Positions 17,917 through 25,990 of a DNA stretch of 60,818 nucleotides are shown piece by piece. Origin of the DNA: JAGOUN01 sp040389005 (GTDB lineage Bacteria > Pseudomonadota > Gammaproteobacteria > JAGOUN01); assembly GCA_040389005.1 (NCBI GenBank), contig JAZKAS010000026.1:1-60818 (forward strand), in the 5' to 3' direction. The number at the start of each line of letters is the position of its first letter. Position 1 is the first letter of the stretch. Made by a program: the position numbers and the translations under genes. Below the pieces are notes generated by a model that did no database searches, had not been told where the DNA came from, and saw only the letters and a program-made list of their open reading frames with translations.

Positions 17917-19611
17917 ATGATTAAAAATAATCGATGGATGGTGGTGGTGGCGAGCTTGTTGCTTGCGCTGACAGCTTCTCTTTTGTGGTTTAAAATATCG
18001 CTCGATAGCGATTCTTTATTTTTAGAAAATTTGTCCCACGATTTATTTGATCTTGGTGGTCAATGGCGTGATTGGAAATTAACTCCTGCGCCAGCTTACT
18101 TTCCTGATATGTTGCTTTATTTTTCGGTTTATAAAATCTTACCGAATGCATCGTCACGTATATTTTTTGTCTCAGTCGCTCAAGTGTTGATGTTAACTTT
18201 GGCGGTAGTGTGGCTGTCAAAGCAAATTTATCCACGATTAAGCCATGCGGCTACGGCGATGTTAATATTGTTGCTGGTATTTACGACTTTGGTTGCGGCG
18301 CGTTCAAATATTTGGCTTTATTTTTATACGACAAATAATCATTTTGCAGCGCTGGTTGTGCCATTAATTTGTGTAGGGCTAATAATTCGTATTTATGCTG
18401 CGCCTTCATTTCACAGGATTTTGCTATTTATTCTGGCTGCGGCAATAGCGCAAGCATCGACCGCAGTCTATTTGATTAGTTTTTTCGCGCCAGCCGTTTT
18501 TCTAATGATATTGTTGTTTGCTTTTTGTTTTGTTTTTCGCCCATACCAAAAAGCGCAATTAAGAAAAATATTGCTAATACTTGGTATGTTGGTGGTATCT
18601 TTTTTGGTGGCTTTGTTCATTGAATCACTGTTAACGTTTAATAATCCTTCAGAAGGTCGAGCGCTTGCGACAGTGCCCAAAATTTATCTTTCTTTGTACG
18701 GGCTTGTGCAAGCGACTTACAATGCATTTCAATTAAATAATTTATCGACATTTCTTTTTAGCTGTTTGGTTGTGGCGTCATTTTATTATTTGATATTTAA
18801 ATTATTTGCAATCATCAGGTGCAAAGAAGTGAATCAATATTGCAGGTGGGTTTTGTGTTGTGCATTATTATTGGTTGTCGTTCCATTTAATTTCGGAGGC
18901 GTCATTCTCTCCGGAGGCGTGAATGATTTTTTTGCATATCGGTATTTTTCTTTTCCCATTGCATTAATACTTATTTTGCCAATTATTTTGCTTGATCAAC
19001 GTAAGTTTTTTGCAATAAAGTCATGGCCAAGAATTTTTTTATTAATGAGTTTTGTGTTGCTCATATTCAGCATTCCTGCGTTGAATAAAGATGCCTTTCG
19101 TGTTTTTAATAGAAATATTTTGTATATTATGACGACCCCGCCTTATGTTGCCAAATGTTTGATTGATATTGAAAAGCAGGGATTTGTTTTGCAGGAAGGT
19201 GTTGCCGATCGTTGGACGGCGAAAGGAGTAAGTGAGTTTTTGCCTAGAAAAAATTGGATATTATCGACTTTTAATGATTTGTATCCGAATTATTTTATGA
19301 CAACGCTGGGTCCGATTAAGCATCCTGAGCATTACGGCTATTATTATAATTTTATTATTTTGCGTGATTATGGTGCTAAAAATTACTTCAATAAACATCT
19401 GCCCTTTATAAAAGAAAATCTACCAATGCCTGATCAGATATATGAATGTCCGAGCGGTAAGGCAGAAATTTGGCTCTATCGTGATAATGCATTAGATGCT
19501 GCCGTTAAGGCGACATTCCCTCGTTTTTTAGCGCTTAAAAAGCGGTATAAAAATTATCAGGTGCTTGAAGAAAGTCGGGCATTATGTCAAAAGAACCAGG
19601 AAAATTGCTAA
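17917..19611 (+). CDS. Multi-spanning membrane protein, candidate GT-C transferase (paralogue B)
   Basis: The protein of about 564 residues is the second copy of the family seen at 13909-15543, with the same opening (MIKNNRWMVVVASLLLALTA), the same acidic first loop (DSDSLFLENLSHDLFDLGG), about ten membrane helices and a similar C-terminal domain of about 140 residues. I start it at 17917, where the paralogue begins; an in-frame ATG seven codons earlier lies in the cupin gene. Tandem paralogues flanking a sugar-activation module suggest duplication followed by specialisation for different acceptors. It lacks a recognised family name. Confidence 0.6.
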   Translation: MIKNNRWMVVVASLLLALTASLLWFKISLDSDSLFLENLSHDLFDLGGQWRDWKLTPAPAYFPDMLLYFSVYKILPNASSRIFFVSVAQVLMLTLAVVWLSKQIYPRLSHAATAMLILLLVFTTLVAARSNIWLYFYTTNNHFAALVVPLICVGLIIRIYAAPSFHRILLFILAAAIAQASTAVYLISFFAPAVFLMILLFAFCFVFRPYQKAQLRKILLILGMLVVSFLVALFIESLLTFNNPSEGRALATVPKIYLSLYGLVQATYNAFQLNNLSTFLFSCLVVASFYYLIFKLFAIIRCKEVNQYCRWVLCCALLLVVVPFNFGGVILSGGVNDFFAYRYFSFPIALILILPIILLDQRKFFAIKSWPRIFLLMSFVLLIFSIPALNKDAFRVFNRNILYIMTTPPYVAKCLIDIEKQGFVLQEGVADRWTAKGVSEFLPRKNWILSTFNDLYPNYFMTTLGPIKHPEHYGYYYNFIILRDYGAKNYFNKHLPFIKENLPMPDQIYECPSGKAEIWLYRDNALDAAVKATFPRFLALKKRYKNYQVLEESRALCQKNQENC

Positions 19612-19711
19612 TCTAAGCAATGCAAAATAAAGCATTTTTGTAATCGATGCAGTATACAAATATTTAGCTAATCCGCTACACTGGTGTTCTGTGAATTTTG
19701 GATGTACCCCG

Positions 19712-20182
19712 ATGTCTTTCTTAAAAAAAAACCAAATAGATCTAAAAATAGTCAATCCACTCATTGGAAACAAAATTGCACTTCCTGAATATGCAACTTC
19801 TGGATCCGCTGGCATGGATTTGCGCGCATGCATTGAGATGCCTTTGACCATTGCGGCAGGTGAAACTGTTTTAATACCCACCGGCATTGCCATCGATATG
19901 CGCGATCCCAACATGGCGGCGATTATTTTGCCGCGCTCGGGTTTGGGGCATAAACATGGTATTGTATTAGGCAATTTGGTGGGTTTGATTGATTCAGATT
20001 ATCAAGGTGAAATTAAAATCTCTTGTTGGAATCGTAGCGCAGAGGGCTATACAATAGAAGTCGGCGAACGAATTGCGCAACTCGTTTTTATGCCAACACT
20101 TAACGTTTCATTTAACATAGTTGATGACTTTAATGCCACTGAACGCGGTGAAGGTGGGTTTGGTCATACAGGGGGTCAGTAA
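19712..20182 (+). CDS. dut: Deoxyuridine 5'-triphosphate nucleotidohydrolase (dUTPase)
   Basis: dUTPase hydrolyses dUTP to dUMP and pyrophosphate, keeping uracil out of DNA and feeding thymidylate synthesis; it acts as a cytosolic trimer. All five motifs are present: ATSGSAGMDLRA, PTGIAI, PRSGLGHKHGIVLGN, GLIDSDYQGEI with GERIAQLV, and the C-terminal RGEGGFGHTG arm. The length of 156 residues matches the family. The start is the ATG at 19712; a GTG at 19691 would add seven unsupported residues. It lies three bases before the phosphomannomutase gene, the dut-algC order seen in many gammaproteobacteria. Confidence 0.95.
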   Translation: MSFLKKNQIDLKIVNPLIGNKIALPEYATSGSAGMDLRACIEMPLTIAAGETVLIPTGIAIDMRDPNMAAIILPRSGLGHKHGIVLGNLVGLIDSDYQGEIKISCWNRSAEGYTIEVGERIAQLVFMPTLNVSFNIVDDFNATERGEGGFGHTGGQ

Positions 20183-20184
20183 AA

Positions 20185-21576
20185 GTGTCAAAAATTACGC
20201 AAGCTATTTCGGCAACAATTTTCCGAGCTTATGATATTCGTGGTGTGGTTGGTGAAACCTTGAATACGGATATTATTTATGCCATCGGTCAAGCCATTGG
20301 GTCAGAAGTGTTGGCTCAAGGCGAAACCACCATAATCATTGCGCGCGATGGACGATTATCGGGCCCGACGCTCTCTAAAGCGTTAATAGAAGGAATATTG
20401 GCGACAGGCATGAATGTGATTAATATTGGCCGTGTGCCAACGCCTGTTTTGTATTATGCAACGCATGTTTTGGGGACGACTTCAGGTGCGATGTTAACCG
20501 GTAGCCATAACCCCATCGATCATAACGGCGTCAAAATGGTATTCAAAGGACGCGCAATTCACGGCGAAGAAATTTTAAAATTATATGAACGTATTCAAAC
20601 AGGTAATTTTTCTGTAGGAACAGGTACATTGACGCACGAAGAAATGTTGCCGCGTTATGAAGCACGCATTCTTTCCGATGTAAAATTAAAAAAGAAATTA
20701 AAAGTTGTGGTCGATTGTGGTAACGGTGTTGCAGGGGTTATCGCACCAGAATTGATTAAGAAGTTAGGGTGTGAAGTTCACGAATTATTTTGTGAAGTCG
20801 ACGGTAATTTTCCAAATCATCATCCAGACCCGAGTCAGGAAGAAAATTTATCCGATTTAATTCAAACCGTGATTCGCAAAAAAGCCGATATTGGTTTAGC
20901 GTTTGATGGCGATGGTGATCGCTTAGGCGTTGTCACCGCAGCGGGCGATGTGATTTGGCCGGATCGTCAATTAATTTTATTCGCGATTAACGTATTAAAA
21001 ACAAACCCTGGTGCTAAGATTATTTATGATGTGAAATCGACGCGCTTTTTAGCAGAAGTGATTCAGCAGCATGGCGGTGAGCCGATCATGTATAAGACGG
21101 GTCATTCTTTTGTTAAGGCAAAAATAAAAGAAGAAAACGCCGCGTTAGGTGGTGAAATGAGCGGTCACGTATTTTTTAATGATCGTTGGTATGGCTTTGA
21201 TGATGCGATTTATACCGCAGCGCGATTGCTAGAAATTATCGCCAATGATGGCCGCGATGTTGAAACAATCTTTTCAGAAATTCCCAATAGTATTAGTACG
21301 CCCGAATTAAAAATCCCGATGTCGGATGATAAGAAATTTGATTTTATTGATACGCTCATTCGCGTTGCAGATTTTGGGCCTACCGCAAAAGTGAATACCA
21401 TCGATGGTTTGCGTATTGATTTCCCGAACGCTTGGGGCTTAGTGCGATGTTCCAATACAACTCCTTATTTAATTGTGCGATTTGAGGCCGATGATGAAGA
21501 GGCGCTTAGCATGGTAAAATGCAAGTTCCGCAAGCATTTGTTGGAATTAGAGGCGGATTTGAAGTTGCCGTTCTAG
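20185..21576 (+). CDS. algC: Phosphomannomutase/phosphoglucomutase
   Basis: The enzyme interconverts hexose 1- and 6-phosphates through a phosphoserine, feeding GDP-mannose, UDP-glucose or dTDP-sugar synthesis and so the polysaccharide locus beside it. Visible are FRAYDIRGVVGETLN at the N-terminus, GAMLTGSHNPIDHNGVKMVF with the catalytic Ser, AFDGDGDRLGVV with the metal-binding Asp triad, GGEMSGHVFF in the sugar loop, and RCSNTTPYLIVRFEA in the phosphate-binding domain 4. The 463 residues fit the AlgC/ManB family. GTG start, three bases after dut. The symbol follows the dual-specificity family; it could also be called manB or cpsG. Confidence 0.92.
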   Translation: MSKITQAISATIFRAYDIRGVVGETLNTDIIYAIGQAIGSEVLAQGETTIIIARDGRLSGPTLSKALIEGILATGMNVINIGRVPTPVLYYATHVLGTTSGAMLTGSHNPIDHNGVKMVFKGRAIHGEEILKLYERIQTGNFSVGTGTLTHEEMLPRYEARILSDVKLKKKLKVVVDCGNGVAGVIAPELIKKLGCEVHELFCEVDGNFPNHHPDPSQEENLSDLIQTVIRKKADIGLAFDGDGDRLGVVTAAGDVIWPDRQLILFAINVLKTNPGAKIIYDVKSTRFLAEVIQQHGGEPIMYKTGHSFVKAKIKEENAALGGEMSGHVFFNDRWYGFDDAIYTAARLLEIIANDGRDVETIFSEIPNSISTPELKIPMSDDKKFDFIDTLIRVADFGPTAKVNTIDGLRIDFPNAWGLVRCSNTTPYLIVRFEADDEEALSMVKCKFRKHLLELEADLKLPF

Positions 21577-21630
21577 CTAAGAAAAGTACGTGAAATTACG
21601 TTTTATTGCATTTCACGTACTTTTCTTAGC
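21576..21630. repeat. Perfect 21-bp inverted repeat after algC
   Basis: Arms 21576-21596 and 21610-21630 are perfect complements around a 13-base loop. The left arm begins in the last base of the algC stop codon. No T tract follows, so it is not a classical intrinsic terminator for the plus strand, though it may still block 3' decay. The core AAAGTACGTGAAA occurs twice more downstream (21636-21676). Confidence 0.85.
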
Positions 21631-21635
21631 AATTT

Positions 21636-21676
21636 AAAGTACGTGAAAATAAGAAATCATGTTTTGACGTACTTTT
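21636..21676. repeat. Second, shorter inverted repeat sharing the AAAGTACGT core
   Basis: AAAGTACGT at 21636 is mirrored by ACGTACTTT ending near 21675, with about 22 bases between. Together with the perfect hairpin just upstream this gives four copies of the same 9-base core within 100 bases, two in each orientation, in the gap before the AAA ATPase gene. Confidence 0.7.
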
Positions 21677-21740
21677 GCCAGAATGCCGTGTAGAGCAAAC
21701 AAAAAACAAAAATAACATTTTTCCATCAATATATGCCATT

Positions 21741-21817
21741 TATAGAAACCTTACTTTAGTTTACTAATGTTATCTGATAAATTAGTAACATCGGTAAACT
21801 AAAGTAAGGTTTCTATA
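21741..21817. promoter_or_regulatory. Perfect 23-bp palindrome abutting the start codon of the AAA ATPase gene
   Basis: Arms 21741-21763 and 21795-21817 are perfect complements; the 31-base middle holds a further nested pair (TTACTAAT at 21761 and ATTAGTAA at 21781). The right arm ends one base before the ATG at 21819 and leaves no room for a normal ribosome binding site outside the structure. It could be an operator for the encoded winged-helix domain, an RNA hairpin controlling translation, or the footprint of an insertion. Confidence 0.7.
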
Positions 21818-21818
21818 A

Positions 21819-23024
21819 ATGGACGAACATCGCAATCCTTTTGCTCCCGGAGCTGGTGCTTCTCCGCCGGAGCTCGCCGGTCGAGATGATATCTTAAAAC
21901 AAGCGTTATTGGTTCTCGCAAGAGTTAAGCGTGGGCTTGCGGCAAAAAGTCTTTTAGTGATTGGTTTGCGTGGCACAGGTAAAACGGTGCTATTGCATGA
22001 AATTTCAGAAGTTGCTGAAAAAGAAGGTCACTATGTCGTGATGATTGAGGCGCATGAAAAAAAACCATTGCCTGCTTTATTGTTACCAGAATTGAGGCGC
22101 ATTCTTTTTGCTTTAGATTCAGGAGAATGGATCAGCGAAAAAGCGAAAAGAGCTTTGCGTGTGTTAAAAAGTTTTGTATCAAGCATTAAGTTAAAAGCTT
22201 ATGACATAGAGCTTGGAATAGATGTTAATCCAGAGAGGGGTGCGGCTGACAGCGGTGATTTAGAATCAGATCTAGCACAAGTATTTATTGCATTAGGCGA
22301 AGCGGCGAAAGATCGACAGACAGCCGTTGCGATCATTATTGATGAGTTACAATATTTAAATGAAGAAGAGTTAAGTGCTTTGATTATGGCCATGCATAAG
22401 ATGGCGCAGAAATCTTTACCTGTTGTTTTGGTTGGTGCTGGGTTGCCGCAGCTTGTGGCTAAAGCAGGTCAAGCTAAATCTTATGCAGAGCGATTATTTG
22501 AGTATCCAGAATTAGGCCCATTAAAAAAAGACGATGCTAAAACTGCATTACAAATACCTGTACAAAAAGCAGGGGTTGTTTTTACGGATGAAGCATTGGA
22601 GGAAATTATTCGTGTGACGGAAGGATATCCATATTTTCTTCAAGAGTGGGGATATCAAGCTTGGAATTTGGCAGATCACTCTCCGATTGATGTTGCTATT
22701 GCGAAGAATGCAACGGAAGTTTCTATTCCAAGGCTTGATCAAAATTTTTTTCGAGTACGTTTTGATCGATTAACTCCGCGAGAAAGAGATTATTTGCGTG
22801 CACAAGCTGAGTTAGGAGCAGATGCTCAGCGATCAGGAGACATTGCTGAAAAGTTGGGGCTTAATGTGCAAAGTGTTGCGCCACTTAGAAATGGTTTGAT
22901 TAAAAAAGGGATGATTTATGCTCCTAATCATGGTGACACCGCATTTACAGTGCCTCTTTTTGAGGCATTTATGAAAAGAGCAATGCCAGATATGCCATTG
23001 GCGAAGAAAAAAAGAATTAAATGA
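21819..23024 (+). CDS. Orphan AAA ATPase with C-terminal winged helix
   Basis: The 401-residue protein begins with NPFAPGAGASPPELAGRDDI, an ORC/Cdc6-like lead-in, then IGLRGTGKTVLL (Walker A, near residue 48-60) and AVAIIIDELQYLNEEELSAL (Walker B). FDRLTPRERDYLRA and GDIAEKLGLNVQSVAPLRNG near residues 310-360 form a winged helix-turn-helix. The family is widespread but functionally unclear, often in accessory DNA. It sits between algC and yggS behind a long palindrome, with the yggS start one base after its stop, as if inserted into a housekeeping order. Autoregulation through the palindrome is inference. Confidence 0.75.
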   Translation: MDEHRNPFAPGAGASPPELAGRDDILKQALLVLARVKRGLAAKSLLVIGLRGTGKTVLLHEISEVAEKEGHYVVMIEAHEKKPLPALLLPELRRILFALDSGEWISEKAKRALRVLKSFVSSIKLKAYDIELGIDVNPERGAADSGDLESDLAQVFIALGEAAKDRQTAVAIIIDELQYLNEEELSALIMAMHKMAQKSLPVVLVGAGLPQLVAKAGQAKSYAERLFEYPELGPLKKDDAKTALQIPVQKAGVVFTDEALEEIIRVTEGYPYFLQEWGYQAWNLADHSPIDVAIAKNATEVSIPRLDQNFFRVRFDRLTPRERDYLRAQAELGADAQRSGDIAEKLGLNVQSVAPLRNGLIKKGMIYAPNHGDTAFTVPLFEAFMKRAMPDMPLAKKKRIK

Positions 23025-23025
23025 C

Positions 23026-23700
23026 GTGGATATTATTAGTAACTTAGAGAAAACCAAAGAAATGATTCGCCGAGCTTCGTTTTCTGTTTGTCTTTTGGCT
23101 GTCTCCAAAACAAAATCAACGTCACAAATCGAAGAAGCCATTCACGCGGGCCAATTCGCTTTTGGTGAAAATTACGTTCAAGAAGCAGCTGAGAAGATTC
23201 AAATACTCAATCAAAAATATTCAAACTTAGAATGGCATTATATTGGTCGAATTCAAAAAAATAAAATTAATCTTCTAGCAAACTATTTTGATTGGGTGCA
23301 AACCGTTGAAAATGAAGAGGTAGCGAAAAAATTAAATGCTGCTTGTGAAAAAATGAATAAAAAGCTCAATGTGTGTATTCAAGTGAATATTAGTGAAGAA
23401 TCTCAAAAAGGCGGAATTTTTATTCATGAGGTGAATATGCTGGCAAGCTATATTTTCGAAGAATGTCCGAATTTGTATTTGAGAGGGCTAATGACGATTG
23501 GATTAGCAACAGAAGATAAAGTGCGCTTAAAGATGATGTTTTGCCAGTTAAAATCTTGTTATGATGGTTTGAAAAAACAATATGCGAGAGTGGATACATT
23601 ATCCATGGGTATGAGCCATGATATGGCGTTAGCCATTGAATGCGGCTCGACGATGGTGCGAATTGGAACAGCAATTTTTGGAGAAAGGGAAAAATCATGA
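23026..23700 (+). CDS. yggS: YggS/PLPBP family pyridoxal-phosphate homeostasis protein
   Basis: The single-domain PLP-binding TIM-barrel protein buffers free pyridoxal phosphate and has no known catalysis. LLAVSKTKS carries the PLP lysine; FGENYVQEAAEKI, EWHYIGRIQKNKIN and LSMGMSHDMALAIECGSTMVRIG are family hallmarks. The 224 residues are close to the usual 230, but the N-terminal helix is slightly short and the GTG start lies one base after the ATPase stop with no separate ribosome binding site, suggesting coupling to the inserted gene. proC and yggT follow, the conserved order. Confidence 0.93.
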   Translation: MDIISNLEKTKEMIRRASFSVCLLAVSKTKSTSQIEEAIHAGQFAFGENYVQEAAEKIQILNQKYSNLEWHYIGRIQKNKINLLANYFDWVQTVENEEVAKKLNAACEKMNKKLNVCIQVNISEESQKGGIFIHEVNMLASYIFEECPNLYLRGLMTIGLATEDKVRLKMMFCQLKSCYDGLKKQYARVDTLSMGMSHDMALAIECGSTMVRIGTAIFGEREKS

Positions 23701-24521
23701 AAAAACAAGCGGGTATTGCTTTTGTTGGCTGTGGAAATTTATCGACAAGTTTAGTGCGTGGATTATTGGCGTCGGATTATCCAAAAGAAAAAATTTGGGT
23801 AACAAATCGTAGCGCTGAAAAAAATCAATTATTGCATACAACGTTAGGCGTGCATGCGACGGAAGATAATCATGAAGCAGTGAAACATGCAGAAGTGATT
23901 GTGTTGGGAGTGAAGCCACAACAAATGCAAGCGGTTGTGCAAGATATTGCATTGATTGTGCGAGAAAAAAAACCATTAGTGATTTCAGTGGCGATTGGCA
24001 TTAGTACAAAAATGTTATCGAGTTGGTTGGGCGGTGATTGTGCCATTGTGCGTAGTATGCCGAACACACCCGCTTTGGTTGCCGCGGGGGCGAGCGGGCT
24101 TTATGCCAATCACTGCGTGACTGAGGTGCAAAAAGAGTTTGCGGAATCGGTGCATCGTGCGGTGGGGATGGCGATTTGGGTAGATAAAGAATCACTGATA
24201 GATGTTGTTGCGGCGTTGTCAGGTTCTGGTCCTGCGTACTTTTTCTATATGATTGAAGCGATGCAATCAGCAGCAGTTAAATTAGGGTTACCGGAAAGAG
24301 AAGCAAGCGTGCTTGCATTACAAACCGCATTAGGGGCAAGTAAGCTTGCGATTGAGAGCGAAGAGGGTGTGATCGCTTTGCGTCGGAAAGTTACTTCGCC
24401 AAAGGGGACAACTGAGCAAGCAATTAAAGTGTTTGATGAACGACAATTTCCCAGTATCATAGAAGAAGGAATGCGCGCTACCATTAACCGTGCGCAAGAG
24501 CTGGCGGAGTCGCTCGCGTAG
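23697..24521 (+). CDS. proC: Pyrroline-5-carboxylate reductase
   Basis: ProC reduces 1-pyrroline-5-carboxylate to proline with NAD(P)H, the last step of proline synthesis. The Rossmann motif IAFVGCGNLSTSLVRGLL opens the protein; MPNTPALVAAGASGLY and ALSGSGPAYFFYMIEAM are the family signatures, and the C-terminal VTSPKGTTEQAI binds substrate. 274 residues, the expected size. ATG 23697 overlaps the yggS stop (ATGA); the longer frame from 23640 is inside yggS. Its TAG stop lies within a REP-like element (24518-24543), so an insertion has probably rewritten the extreme C-terminus. Confidence 0.95.
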   Translation: MKKQAGIAFVGCGNLSTSLVRGLLASDYPKEKIWVTNRSAEKNQLLHTTLGVHATEDNHEAVKHAEVIVLGVKPQQMQAVVQDIALIVREKKPLVISVAIGISTKMLSSWLGGDCAIVRSMPNTPALVAAGASGLYANHCVTEVQKEFAESVHRAVGMAIWVDKESLIDVVAALSGSGPAYFFYMIEAMQSAAVKLGLPEREASVLALQTALGASKLAIESEEGVIALRRKVTSPKGTTEQAIKVFDERQFPSIIEEGMRATINRAQELAESLA

Positions 24522-24543
24522 GGGATGTGCCTTGTGCCCGCCC
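24518..24543 (+). repeat. REP-like element (family 1), proC/yggT junction
   Basis: The 26 bases from GTAGGGGATGTGCCTTGTGC to CCGCCC match the elements at 30851, 33451, 56507 and (inverted) 57179. The copy provides the proC stop codon. Confidence 0.8.
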
Positions 24544-24577
24544 TTTTTTCGTCTGCAAAAAATATAGGAGAAATATA

Positions 24578-25153
24578 ATGGGATCAGCCGTTCAACAAAC
24601 ACTCATGTTTATTGTGCAATTTATTTTTGGAATGTATTCATTTGTTATCGTATTGCGTTTGTGGTTACGCATGGCAGATGCAGATTACAACCATCCATTT
24701 GTTGCGAGCATTGCAAAATCTACCACGCCAGTGATCCGTAAATTACAAAAATTTTTACCGAATGTTGGTCACTTTGAAACGGCAAGTTTGGTATTGTTGC
24801 TGATCGTGACTTTGGTAAAATTGATTTTAGTGAGCTTCATTTCTGGATATATTCCTCACGTGGGTGGTTTATTAGCGTGGACATTAGCCAGTATGATAGA
24901 GGCGATTCTTGATACAGCATTTTATTTAATGATCATGATGGCAATTTTAAGTTGGATTCCGAATGCGCAACCAATGCTGTATGGTTTGTTAATACAAATT
25001 ACAACGCCGATATTAATGCCAGTAAGACGCTGTGTGCCTTTATTGGGTGGTATGGATTTATCGCCCGTCGTGGTTTTAATTGTGATTCAAGTATTAGAAA
25101 TGTTGATGGTACAACCGGTGATACGCGCGAGTCTGAGCGCGGCGTTTCACTAA
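24578..25153 (+). CDS. yggT: YggT family membrane protein
   Basis: The 191-residue protein has two YggT repeats, each with two hydrophobic helices: FIVQFIFGMYSFVIVLRLWL and ADYNHPFVASIAKSTTPVIR in the first, FYLMIMMAILSWIPNAQPML and ITTPILMPVRRCVPLLGGMD in the second. The family is an inner-membrane protein of uncertain role, linked to cell division and osmotic balance in some bacteria. AGGAG nine bases before ATG 24578 fixes the start; the upstream frame lies in the REP element. It follows yggS-proC in the conserved order. Confidence 0.9.
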   Translation: MGSAVQQTLMFIVQFIFGMYSFVIVLRLWLRMADADYNHPFVASIAKSTTPVIRKLQKFLPNVGHFETASLVLLLIVTLVKLILVSFISGYIPHVGGLLAWTLASMIEAILDTAFYLMIMMAILSWIPNAQPMLYGLLIQITTPILMPVRRCVPLLGGMDLSPVVVLIVIQVLEMLMVQPVIRASLSAAFH

Positions 25154-25174
25154 AAAATATAAGGAAATAAAGTG

Positions 25175-25978
25175 ATGAAAAAATTTTTATGTAAAGCAAG
25201 TCTGCTCATTTGCATGAGTGCGACTTGCTTCGCACTAGAGAGCCCCTTGGGTCTGCCTTATTCAAAAGATATCAAATCTCTAGTTAAGCGGGGTGATTTG
25301 CGTGTTGCCATTTATGCTGATAGCTCATTGTCGCCGTTCGTTATTATAAATGGCAAGCAATTAGAGGGATATAATGTCGATATGGCGCGGGCTATTGCAG
25401 CGGAACTGGGTGTTAAATTGCATATTGATCGCGCCACTTCTTACAATGATGCGGTGGCGTTAGTTGCAAAAGGTAAAGATGATATTGCTATCAGTAATGT
25501 AACTGCGACACCGCAGCGTGCGCTTTCAGTCTTTTTTACTGAGCCTTATTATTCTATGCCGCAAGGTTTAATTATTCAGAAAAATTTTGATGCTTCGAAA
25601 TTAAATGCTAACACACGAGTCGTTTCAGAAGAATCATTACGCATTGGTGTCGAGGCTGAAAGTGCTTACGTTTATTATGTGAGTCTTGCCTTTCCGCATG
25701 CGACTGTAGTTGCATATGCGAACTTGAATCAAGGGCTGAAAGATCTCAATAATAATCAATGTGATGCGATTTTTGTTGATGATTTTTCGGGTGAGCAAGT
25801 CATTGCAGGAGAAAGTGCATTAACATTATTTCGCTTAGGAGATGTGCATATTGATCCCGTCACCATGGTGGTGAGTAGTGAAAAGCCCCAACTATTAAAT
25901 TGGCTTAATCTCTATTTAAATAGTTTGGAAGGAAAAGTAACGCAGGCTACGTTGAAGCAAAAAGTACAGTTGCCTTAA
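25175..25978 (+). CDS. Periplasmic solute-binding protein, family 3 (amino-acid type), copy 1
   Basis: The protein has an N-terminal signal peptide (KKFLCKASLLICMSATCFA, then LES). The mature part is a family 3 bilobal binding protein: KRGDLRVAIYADSSLSPFVI, EGYNVDMARAIAAELGVKL, then SNVTATPQRALSVFFTEPYY. These bind polar amino acids or similar ligands in the periplasm. AAGGA precedes ATG 25175; the GTG one codon earlier is less well placed. The next gene is a paralogue, about half identical. No permease or ATPase lies nearby, so the partner transporter is elsewhere or the protein acts as a sensor or scavenger. Confidence 0.88.
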   Translation: MKKFLCKASLLICMSATCFALESPLGLPYSKDIKSLVKRGDLRVAIYADSSLSPFVIINGKQLEGYNVDMARAIAAELGVKLHIDRATSYNDAVALVAKGKDDIAISNVTATPQRALSVFFTEPYYSMPQGLIIQKNFDASKLNANTRVVSEESLRIGVEAESAYVYYVSLAFPHATVVAYANLNQGLKDLNNNQCDAIFVDDFSGEQVIAGESALTLFRLGDVHIDPVTMVVSSEKPQLLNWLNLYLNSLEGKVTQATLKQKVQLP

Positions 25979-25990
25979 GAGGTATTAGCG

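Noticed and set aside
21576..21630. Intrinsic terminator after algC
   Set aside because: The stem is perfect, but no T tract follows and the same core recurs in the next 50 bases, so I list it as a repeat.
21741..23024. Insertion sequence ends flanking the AAA ATPase
   Set aside because: The 23-bp palindrome is present only upstream; I found no matching copy after the gene and no target-site duplication.
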